From: an uncultured Litorilinea sp.
GTDB taxonomy: Bacteria > Chloroflexota > Anaerolineae > Caldilineales > Caldilineaceae
Length of the DNA stretch: 5,698 nucleotides
Reading direction: 5' to 3'
Assembly: GCA_946885925.1 (NCBI GenBank)
Contig: CAMPHP010000247.1
Span: 1 to 5,698 of the forward strand
In this document: one piece after another, positions 1 through 4,436 of the stretch
How the letters are laid out: each line of letters begins with the position of its first letter
Position numbering within the stretch: the first letter of the stretch is position 1
Translations under genes and position numbers: made by a program
The notes under the pieces: generated by a model
Told to the model about the DNA's origin: nothing
Database searches by the model: none
What the model saw: only the letters and a program-made list of their open reading frames with translations

Positions 1-53
1 CCGGCTGGGACAGCGAAGAATGGAATATCGAAGACTGGTATCGCATTAAGTAA
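1..53 (+). CDS. 3' end of a probable peptide ABC transporter substrate-binding protein (partial)
   Basis: Only the last 16 codons are inside the window, read in the frame starting at base 3 and ending in TAA at 51-53. The visible C-terminus reads EEWNIEDWYRIK. A tryptophan- and tyrosine-rich, charged end ahead of dppB/dppC-type permeases fits a family 5 extracellular solute-binding protein, which captures peptides outside the membrane and hands them to the permease pair. The identity rests mainly on context, because in such operons the binding protein usually comes first; 16 residues are too few for a domain call. It lies 164 bp upstream of the permease gene, and a strong hairpin in between could allow higher expression of the binding protein than of the channel. 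It could be any other gene that happens to end here. Confidence 0.5.
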   Translation, partial: GWDSEEWNIEDWYRIK

Positions 54-70
54 GGCGGTCCGGACTGGTT

Positions 71-108
71 GAAAGTGGTCTGTGCCTTTATCAGTGCAGA
101 CCACTTTC
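71..108 (+). terminator. Perfect 12-bp hairpin between binding-protein and permease genes; terminator or attenuator
   Basis: The arm GAAAGTGGTCTG at 71-82 is exactly complementary to CAGACCACTTTC at 97-108, with a 14-nt loop. It starts 17 bp after the upstream stop codon. The 3' side continues TCTCC and not a run of T, so it is not a canonical intrinsic terminator. A stable hairpin at this place in transporter operons often protects the 3' end of the binding-protein message and reduces read-through into the permeases; that role is inferred. Confidence 0.5.
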
Positions 109-217
109 TCCGGCGTGTATCTCACGCTGGAACGCCATCTCCTTCCTCTGTCGGGACAGGCTTGGCGGCACTGCCAGCGGGCAAGCGTAGAAGAGTAACG
201 GGAGTTAAAACAGGTTC

Positions 218-1234
218 ATGGGAGAATATATTGTCCGCCGTACGCTAACGGCCATCCCAACACTGCTACTGATTAGCTTCGTCATCTTCGCCCTGCTTGA
301 TTTAGCACCCGGCGATCCAACAAGCCAGTTGCCTTTAAGTATTCCTCAAGAGGTGCGCGAGCAAATCCGTGAGTCGTTGGGAATGGACCAGCCCTTCCAC
401 ATTCGCTACATCAAATGGATGCAACAATTTTTTGTCAATGAACCACTGAATGCAATCGAAAAAATGACGGGCCTTACCATAGGCAACTCCGAAGAACGCC
501 TGCGGATTACGTCGTGGACAAGTCGCGGCAAGCCAGTCATTGATCTGATTCTTGAGCGACTTCCGCAGACGCTTTGGGTTGTGGGACTCTCCTACCTCTT
601 TGCAGTCATCATTGCCATTCCGCTAGGAGTCGTATCTGCTGTCAAACAAAACTCCATCTTTGACCAAGTGAGCTCCGTCTTATCGGTAATCGGCTTTTCT
701 CTGCCTACCTTTTTCACGGGGTTGGTCGTCATTGTTATCTTCAGCGTCAAGCTCAAATGGCTGCCATCGGTATACAACACGACCCTTGATGTTACAGACT
801 GGGATAGTTTTGTCTTGCAACTCAAGCAAATGGCAATGCCTGTAGCAGTGTTGACCTTTTTCCAAACAGCGACGCTGAACCGCTTTACCCGTTCCTCCAT
901 GCTGGACAATCTACAACTGGACTATGTACGCACGGCGCGAGCCAAAGGGCTGCGTGAGCAATTTGTCGTGCTGCGCCATGTGCTACGCAACAGCCTAATC
1001 CCGGTGGCGACCCTGATTGCGTTGGGTATTCCCCAAATCTTTGCGGGCGCAATTGTCACCGAACAGATCTTCCGCATCAATGGGTTGGGCGCGCTGCTCA
1101 TCAATTCGATTCACAGCTTTGATATTCCAGTTGTCATGACAACCACAGTAATCTTTGCGATCCTCGTGGTATTTTTCAATCTAGTCGCTGATGTCCTGTA
1201 TGGTGTACTAGACCCGCGTATCCAATATCGTTAA
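218..1234 (+). CDS. DppB/OppB-type peptide ABC transporter permease
   Basis: This 338-residue inner-membrane protein is one of the two channel subunits of a dipeptide/oligopeptide (possibly nickel) importer, pairing with the DppC-type protein encoded next. The N-terminus (MGEYIVRRTLTAIPTLLLIS) is the typical DppB opening, with a first membrane helix at about 10-28 followed by the family LAPGDP motif at 29-34. Further hydrophobic segments lie near 117-142, 151-176, 205-222, 263-283 and 305-328. The cytoplasmic EAA-like loop that docks on the ATPase is at about 236-262 (YVRTARAKGL, then RNSLIP). It ends in the family-typical VLDPRIQYR. Length is usual for the family. ATG 218 is the earliest possible start because TAA at 206-208 closes the frame; a GGAG at 201-204 is 13 nt away, a long spacing. 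The external loop at 70-105 lacks the common GDLG-S motif. Substrate cannot be told from sequence. Confidence 0.93.
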   Translation: MGEYIVRRTLTAIPTLLLISFVIFALLDLAPGDPTSQLPLSIPQEVREQIRESLGMDQPFHIRYIKWMQQFFVNEPLNAIEKMTGLTIGNSEERLRITSWTSRGKPVIDLILERLPQTLWVVGLSYLFAVIIAIPLGVVSAVKQNSIFDQVSSVLSVIGFSLPTFFTGLVVIVIFSVKLKWLPSVYNTTLDVTDWDSFVLQLKQMAMPVAVLTFFQTATLNRFTRSSMLDNLQLDYVRTARAKGLREQFVVLRHVLRNSLIPVATLIALGIPQIFAGAIVTEQIFRINGLGALLINSIHSFDIPVVMTTTVIFAILVVFFNLVADVLYGVLDPRIQYR

Positions 1235-1353
1235 GCCCAATACGCTCTAAACCCTATTCTCACTACGTCGTCCGAGTAGATTTGTAGTCGCAAAGGTTCC
1301 CAGGCAAATTGGCGGCAAGCAGGTTACACGAGGCCACTTTGTATAGGGAATTC

Positions 1354-1361
1354 AGAGGAAG
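1354..1361 (+). promoter_or_regulatory. Ribosome-binding site of the DppC-type gene
   Basis: AGAGGAAG lies 6-7 nt before ATG 1368 and supports that start. The 133-bp gap between the two permease genes (1235-1367) shows no other ORF and no strong hairpin by eye. A gap this long is unusual for dppB-dppC pairs, which are generally tightly packed. Confidence 0.6.
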
Positions 1362-1367
1362 CAACAG

Positions 1368-2309
1368 ATGACAGCCACCACAACATCAGAGACCATCACT
1401 ACCCCGCTTCAACGCGACGCTATTGCGCGCCGCAAACAACGCACGTTGTGGGGTGATGCCTGGGCACAGTTTCGCCGCAACAAATTGGCAATGCTTGGTC
1501 TACTGGTGCTCGCGCTGCTCGTCCTCGTTTGTCTGATTGGCCCTCTGCTCTATACGGTTAGCCCGGAATATATCGACGTGTTGGCGTCCGAGCAAGCGCC
1601 AAGTGCCGAACACCCGATGGGCACCGATGATTTAGGGCGCGATGGATTGGCGCGCAATCTCCACGGTGGACGCATTTCTCTCGCTGTTGGCGTCGTTGCT
1701 ATGGCGCTTTCCATCTTCCTGGGGACCACCATCGGATTGCTCTCTGGCTATATTCACCAGCTAGACAACGTGCTGATGCGTTTTACCGACATGATGTTGG
1801 CGCTACCACAACTGCCGCTCCTGTTAGTCATCATTATGCTCTTCCGTGAAGCTCTGCGCGGGGTCTTTGGCCCTGAACTGGGAATCTTCATCTTGATTGT
1901 GTTTGTCATCGGTGCTTTGGGATGGATGCCCACGGCGCGCATTGTGCGCGGTGCTGTGCTTTCGGTAAAGGAAAAAGAGTTTGTCGAGGCAGCAACCTGC
2001 GTAGGTTCCAAGCGCGCCAAGATTATGACAATGCACATCCTACCCAACGTCCTAAGCCCGATCATTGTCTCGGCAACGATTGGCGTTGCCAATGCCATTC
2101 TCAACGAGTCCGTCCTCTCCTTCTTGGGCCTAGGCTTTCCCTCCGATGTACCCACATGGGGACGATTGCTCTATGAGGGCAAAGATTTCTTGAACCGTTC
2201 ACCCTGGATGGTACTTTGGCCCGGCACCTTTATTTCGCTGACAATTCTTGGTATTAATTTTATCGGTGATGGCTTGCGAGACGCCTTAGACCCACGCCAG
2301 CGCCGCTAG
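1368..2309 (+). CDS. DppC/OppC-type peptide ABC transporter permease
   Basis: This 313-residue inner-membrane protein is the second channel subunit of the importer and should form a heterodimer with the upstream DppB-type protein. A polar cytoplasmic N-terminus (1-38) includes the OppC_N-type segment WAQFRRNKLAMLGL leading into helix 1 (about 40-62). The family motif HPMGTDDLGRD is at 82-92. Other hydrophobic segments are near 103-127, 147-160, 172-188, 230-248 and 280-300. The EAA loop that contacts the ATPase is clear at 206-226 (VEAATCVGSKRAK, then ILPN). It is followed by SFLGLG (251-256), PTWGRLL (262-268) and the C-terminal GDGLRDALDPR (300-310), all diagnostic. Length is normal and no lesion is seen. 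No ATPase gene (DppD/DppF) follows; the next 500 bp contain only micro-ORFs and repeats, so the energising subunits must be encoded elsewhere. Confidence 0.94.
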   Translation: MTATTTSETITTPLQRDAIARRKQRTLWGDAWAQFRRNKLAMLGLLVLALLVLVCLIGPLLYTVSPEYIDVLASEQAPSAEHPMGTDDLGRDGLARNLHGGRISLAVGVVAMALSIFLGTTIGLLSGYIHQLDNVLMRFTDMMLALPQLPLLLVIIMLFREALRGVFGPELGIFILIVFVIGALGWMPTARIVRGAVLSVKEKEFVEAATCVGSKRAKIMTMHILPNVLSPIIVSATIGVANAILNESVLSFLGLGFPSDVPTWGRLLYEGKDFLNRSPWMVLWPGTFISLTILGINFIGDGLRDALDPRQRR

Positions 2310-2389
2310 CGAATCATGTGCAATTCTTTCCCCACACAAATCCCTCCTCATTCCTCGCTAAGTGCCCCCTTCCCGTTGCATGTTATGTA

Positions 2390-2431
2390 GATCTGGTCAA
2401 GTTGATCTGGTAGAGAGACGCTGGTAGAAAT
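2390..2431 (+). repeat. Three 14-bp tandem units carrying CTGGT; possible operator array
   Basis: The units GATCTGGTCAAGTT (2390-2403), GATCTGGTAGAGAG (2404-2417) and ACGCTGGTAGAAAT (2418-2431) are exactly in tandem. Their CTGGT cores start at 2393, 2407 and 2421. Units 1 and 2 share eight leading bases, and units 2 and 3 share CTGGTAGA. The array lies in non-coding DNA ahead of the micro-ORFs at 2458-2687. Its third unit is also the left arm of the dyad at 2420-2440. It may bind a regulator in direct repeat, or be a decayed minisatellite. Confidence 0.55.
2402..2430 (+). promoter_or_regulatory. Weak candidate sigma-70-type promoter embedded in the repeat array
   Basis: TTGATC (2402-2407) and TAGAAA (2425-2430) are separated by exactly 17 bp and each matches four of six consensus bases. 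Transcription would begin near 2437, about 20 nt before the start codon at 2458. The direct repeats and dyad cover this candidate completely, which is the arrangement expected of a repressed promoter. The match is weak, and such pairs arise by chance. Confidence 0.25.
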
Positions 2432-2440
2432 TCTGCCAGC
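2420..2440. promoter_or_regulatory. 21-bp near-perfect inverted repeat, operator-like
   Basis: Arms GCTGGTAGAA (2420-2429) and TTCTGCCAGC (2431-2440) flank a single central A. All pairs match except T2425-G2435. A one-base centre suits a DNA-binding dyad better than an RNA hairpin, and no T-run follows on either strand, so it is unlikely to be the terminator of the permease operon. The left arm coincides with the third CTGGTAGA repeat. Confidence 0.45.
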
Positions 2441-2446
2441 AGCAAA

Positions 2447-2451
2447 AAGGA
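2447..2451 (+). promoter_or_regulatory. Ribosome-binding site of the 25-codon leader ORF
   Basis: AAGGA (within AAAAAGGAAC) lies 6 nt before ATG 2458. This is the only good ribosome-binding site between the DppC-type gene and 2540, and it makes the leader ORF the likely entry point for translation of this stretch. Confidence 0.45.
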
Positions 2452-2457
2452 ACGACC

Positions 2458-2535
2458 ATGACAGCATCAGTAACACCGTGGCCGGACATTCTTCCAATGT
2501 TCCATTTCCGGTTGTTCTATTTTCGATCCGTATGA
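2458..2535 (+). CDS. Candidate 25-residue leader ORF overlapping the Tat-lipoprotein ORF
   Basis: This short ORF begins MTASVTPWPDILPMFHFR, is rich in aromatic residues, and ends in TGA at 2533-2535. It has a well-spaced AAGGA site 6 nt ahead of its ATG. Its stop overlaps the ATG at 2532 of the next ORF as ATGA, the usual geometry of translational coupling, and that next ORF has no ribosome-binding site of its own. I do not recognise the peptide, and it has no tell-tale run of a single amino acid as in classic attenuation leaders. It may be a coupling or leader peptide, the end of a degraded gene, or chance; 25 codons is too short to prove coding. Confidence 0.35.
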   Translation: MTASVTPWPDILPMFHFRLFYFRSV

Positions 2536-2687
2536 ATCGCAACAGGACTCGACGCCAATTTTTGGAGATTACAGGTGCTATCTTCGCAGTTGCAGGAATA
2601 GCTGCCTGTGCAGATACTTTCGGAAGAGGGGGTGGCATGAATCACATTGGATTGCTTGGTACCTCTACTCTCGACAATGGTGCATAA
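2532..2687 (+). CDS. 51-residue ORF with Tat and lipoprotein signal; micro-lipoprotein or stump of a lost exported protein
   Basis: The predicted protein starts MNRNRTRRQFLEITG. T6-R7-R8-Q9-F10-L11 matches the twin-arginine motif (S/T-R-R-x-F-L), a hydrophobic stretch follows (13-25: ITGAIFAVAGIAA), and IAAC at 23-26 is a good lipobox. The product would therefore be exported folded by the Tat system and lipidated at C26 outside the cell membrane. Only 26 residues (CADTFGRGGG and so on) follow before TAA 2685-2687. Such signal peptides normally head proteins of several hundred residues, for example solute-binding proteins or oxidoreductases. The abrupt end suggests a truncated gene, but the intact signal and ATGA coupling to the ORF at 2458 leave room for a true small lipoprotein. 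The same frame is open from a GTG at 2478, but that start would bury the signal peptide and is rejected. Confidence 0.45.
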   Translation: MNRNRTRRQFLEITGAIFAVAGIAACADTFGRGGGMNHIGLLGTSTLDNGA

Positions 2688-2701
2688 TAGGTGCGATCTG
2701 T

Positions 2702-2731
2702 CACCCAGCAGGAGTCTCTCTGCTCTGGGTG
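2702..2731 (+). other. Bulged hairpin in the leader of the CPBP protease gene
   Basis: CACCC (2702-2706) pairs with GGGTG (2727-2731) and AGCAG (2707-2711... overlapping base order AGCAG) with CTGCT (2720-2724), leaving a two-base CT bulge and an 8-nt loop. That gives about ten base pairs. It lies between the stop of the micro-lipoprotein ORF (2687) and the protease start (2817). No T-run follows, so it is not a canonical terminator; a role as mRNA 5' structure or weak transcript end is inferred. The rest of 2688-2816 shows nothing I can name. Confidence 0.3.
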
Positions 2732-2816
2732 TTCGGCTACAAAATGGTATATACTTGTTTTTCCTAGCCACGGCTTTTTCGCCATCGTACCTGCCAAGAC
2801 TCTCTGTGGAAAGCTC

Positions 2817-3536
2817 ATGCCCTTCACCTACATCCTCTTTGCTATCCTGACTCTACTCCTTGTGGCGTTTGTCGGCTATGGCACATATCGCGCAGCACAG
2901 ATCTTGCCCAGTTGGCCTGCGAACCAAAACCCGCTGCTCCACCCGGCGGAAACGGCAGTACGTTTTTTATTGATTGGGCTGTGTATCGGCTTGGGTTTTC
3001 TGAGTGGAGAGTCATACACGGCATTGGGTTGGCAGATACCGAACCCGTTGGCGGATGCTATCTGGGGCATACTCTGGGGCCTTGCCATCGCCATCATCTA
3101 TATTATTGCCACCCGCTGGATCATGGCGCAAAGCGGCGGGCGCTACTATACGCCGGTTGTCGTACGCGTGATTGTACCCCGTTCACGCCAGCAATTATTA
3201 GCGGTAGCATGGGCAATGGTCAACGTGGTATTGCTAGAGGAACTGCTCTTTCGCACTTTGTTGCTGGGGGGCTTTGCGCCACTCCTACCCACTTGGCTAT
3301 TGCTCGTAATGGGTGGCCTTATCTTTGGCCTCATGCACAGCCCCCAGGGCTGGTGGGGTATGGGCGCAATTGCGATTGGTGGGGTTCTCTTGGGGCTGAT
3401 GTTTGTCACGACACAAAGCCTGCTCATGCCTGTTGTCGCCCATTATGTCATCAACATGGCGCAGATTGGCTATGCCTACTGGCGTGGTGTTCCGGAGCTA
3501 CCTATGGCAATGCCAAGTAATCAGAAGCTATCTTGA
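2817..3536 (+). CDS. CPBP-family intramembrane metalloprotease
   Basis: This 239-residue polytopic membrane protein belongs to the CPBP (CAAX protease / bacteriocin-processing, Rce1-like, PF02517) family. The catalytic signatures are in order: EELLFR at 141-146 (the E-E-x-x-x-R motif), FGLMH at 170-174 (F-x-x-x-H) and H209 with N213 in the last conserved helix (AHYVIN). These residues would hold the metal within the membrane. Hydrophobic segments lie at about 5-22, 46-63, 82-99, 126-148, 157-175 and 181-207. Bacterial members include bacteriocin-immunity and peptide-processing enzymes, but most have no known substrate. I chose ATG 2817 because the protein becomes a normal N-terminal helix there (GGAAAG just upstream); the frame is open from GTG 2691, but those 42 residues are polar, Cys-rich and unlike the family. 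It follows the Tat-lipoprotein micro-ORF on the same strand. Confidence 0.88.
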   Translation: MPFTYILFAILTLLLVAFVGYGTYRAAQILPSWPANQNPLLHPAETAVRFLLIGLCIGLGFLSGESYTALGWQIPNPLADAIWGILWGLAIAIIYIIATRWIMAQSGGRYYTPVVVRVIVPRSRQQLLAVAWAMVNVVLLEELLFRTLLLGGFAPLLPTWLLLVMGGLIFGLMHSPQGWWGMGAIAIGGVLLGLMFVTTQSLLMPVVAHYVINMAQIGYAYWRGVPELPMAMPSNQKLS

Positions 3537-3556
3537 AAATCGATAAAAATCGATAA
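3537..3556. repeat. Two tandem AAATCGATAA units with phased ATCGAT palindromes
   Basis: AAATCGATAA occurs twice back to back (3537-3546 and 3547-3556), directly after the protease stop codon. Because ATCGAT is its own reverse complement, the pair can also fold as a 6-bp stem with an AAAA loop. Read on the minus strand it is followed by TTTTC, so it might act as a weak transcript end for the DinB gene coming from the right. The 10-bp spacing also puts the two palindromes on the same DNA face. Confidence 0.4.
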
Positions 3557-3587
3557 AAGTGGTTAATCCTGGCGAAAGGACTAGACC

Positions 3588-3806
3588 ATGAACACCACAG
3601 ACGAACTATGGCTGGTGATGCAAGCACAGCTACCAGCACAAACAAGCAATCGTGGACGATCACGCCAAGATGACCAGACGATGCGCAAACGGCAGCTTAT
3701 CCATGATGCACACGAGCACACCTTTCGTCGCATTTCACTCCATCTCCACGCCGAGCAGGCTGGCAATTACATCCATTTCACCAACGTGTTGGTAGGAATG
3801 GGTTAA
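3588..3806 (+). pseudogene. Probable IS5-type transposase N-terminal remnant
   Basis: A 72-codon ORF starts at ATG 3588 with a good ribosome-binding site (AAAGGA at 3575-3580, 7 nt spacing). Residues 4-32 include ELWLVMQAQLPAQ and RGRSRQDDQT. This resembles the opening of IS5-group transposases (the DUF4096-type pattern D-E-x-W ... LLP ... GR-x-R-x-D-D). After about residue 32 the family would continue with a hydrophobic LNAILYVLRTG-like block, but here the sequence turns charged and His-rich, and from 3735 it is simply the antisense of the DinB gene end. The catalytic DDE residues are absent. I read it as the 5' stump of an insertion sequence whose remainder was deleted next to the DinB gene. 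No terminal inverted repeats or target duplication were recognised. It could alternatively be an unrelated small ORF. Confidence 0.45.
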
Positions 3807-4319
3807 GGCCAAGTTCATCAGGACTTTGCCCTTTGACCACCCAGTATAGTTTTCAAGCAACCCCACCGCGCGTGGCCCAGCCAGCCCTTCGGCAAAGAGA
3901 ATCACGCGTAGGCGATCTTCCTTCATCGTCTCGTCTAGGCTATCCGCATTCAACTGAGCGATGATCTCGAGCGTTCGTAGATGGACGGCGTGAGCGTAAT
4001 CGTGGAGCATCTGCACATTGATGCACTGATCGAGTTCATCCACCTCGGCGAAGGTCATCTCAGATCCGTTGTGCCGCCAGGGCACGTTCATACGTTGCAT
4101 CCACTGCCCTTCATCCAAGACTTGTGGGAGATCGACGATAAAGCGGTTCATTGCCGCATCTTCCACACGTGTGAGATGCCACAAATTCCATACAATGGAG
4201 TTGACGCGTGGATGCGGACGCTGGCGCATCAACTCGTGCGGCACTGCCTCCCAGAAACCAGCCAGCCAGAAATCATAGAGAACAGTATATCGCTGCAAGA
4301 AGAGTTGTTGTACATTCAT
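3735..4319 (-). CDS. DinB-like (DinB/YfiT fold) putative metal-binding protein
   Basis: This 194-residue cytoplasmic protein has the features of the DinB/YfiT four-helix-bundle superfamily. The likely metal ligands are H48 in WNLWHLTRVED and H174 and H178 in THSYQHVGEM, the usual first-helix and last-helix histidine arrangement. The family includes thiol-dependent transferases (mycothiol or bacillithiol users) and proteins induced by DNA damage, but most members, including this one, have no assigned reaction. Length is in the upper normal range. Two purine-rich sites precede the ATG (AGGAG 7 nt away and AGGAGGT further up), so the start is secure. The gene converges on the CPBP gene and the transposase remnant, whose ORF overlaps its 3' end by 72 bp. 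No LexA-like box was recognised upstream, so DNA-damage control cannot be claimed. Confidence 0.82.
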   Translation of the reverse strand: MNVQQLFLQRYTVLYDFWLAGFWEAVPHELMRQRPHPRVNSIVWNLWHLTRVEDAAMNRFIVDLPQVLDEGQWMQRMNVPWRHNGSEMTFAEVDELDQCINVQMLHDYAHAVHLRTLEIIAQLNADSLDETMKEDRLRVILFAEGLAGPRAVGLLENYTGWSKGKVLMNLALTHSYQHVGEMDVIASLLGVEME

Positions 4320-4326
4320 CGCTAAA

Positions 4327-4339
4327 CTCCTGACCTCCT
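4327..4339 (-). promoter_or_regulatory. Double ribosome-binding site of the DinB-like gene
   Basis: Read on the minus strand, AGGAGGT (4339-4333) is followed by a second AGGAG (4331-4327) that lies 7 nt from the ATG at 4319. The nearer one has ideal spacing and fixes the start. Two strong anti-16S sites one after the other are uncommon in this window and suggest efficient translation. Confidence 0.7.
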
Positions 4340-4361
4340 GCTTCGCTTTTAAGATAGTTTC

Positions 4362-4393
4362 TAGCCAAAGGAATAATTAGCCAAAGGAAGTAG
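4362..4393. repeat. 12-bp direct repeat TAGCCAAAGGAA, two copies, 16-bp period
   Basis: TAGCCAAAGGAA is present at 4362-4373 and again at 4378-4389, separated by TAAT. The repeat sits in the 117-bp spacer upstream of the DinB-like gene and downstream of the glycosyltransferase stop, about 43-75 bp from the DinB start, within reach of a promoter. It could be a regulator-binding pair or a replication-slippage duplication. No convincing -10/-35 pair was found alongside. Confidence 0.5.
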
Positions 4394-4436
4394 TGAGTTA
4401 GAAGCTTGAGACAGCAGTTTGCGAACAGCAAGTAGG

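Noticed and set aside
148..176. Small hairpins (CTGT/ACAG and TGGC/GCCA) before the DppB-type gene
   Set aside because: Four-base stems of this sort are expected by chance in 160 bp of non-coding DNA.
2348..2638. Minus-strand 96-codon ORF across the repeat and micro-ORF region
   Set aside because: No ribosome-binding site or domain seen, and it reads through the dyad and the Tat signal on the other strand; the Tat reading has far more specific motifs.
2625..2640. T-box-like GGGTGG segment near the micro-lipoprotein ORF
   Set aside because: It lacks the ACCGCG part of the conserved antiterminator bulge and the terminator/antiterminator pair; it also lies within the ORF, not ahead of a tRNA-responsive gene.
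2691..2816. Extension of the CPBP protease to a GTG at 2691, adding 42 residues
   Set aside because: The added residues are polar and Cys-rich, unlike the family N-terminus, and the leader hairpin lies there. ATG 2817 begins a normal first membrane helix.
2912..3520. 202-codon plus-strand ORF inside the CPBP gene
   Set aside because: It is in another frame of a gene with clear catalytic motifs; its composition (Cys, His, Trp, Gly rich) is typical of an out-of-frame reading.
3981..4325. 114-codon plus-strand ORF opposite the DinB-like gene
   Set aside because: Antisense reading of a well-supported gene with a strong ribosome-binding site; no motif of its own.
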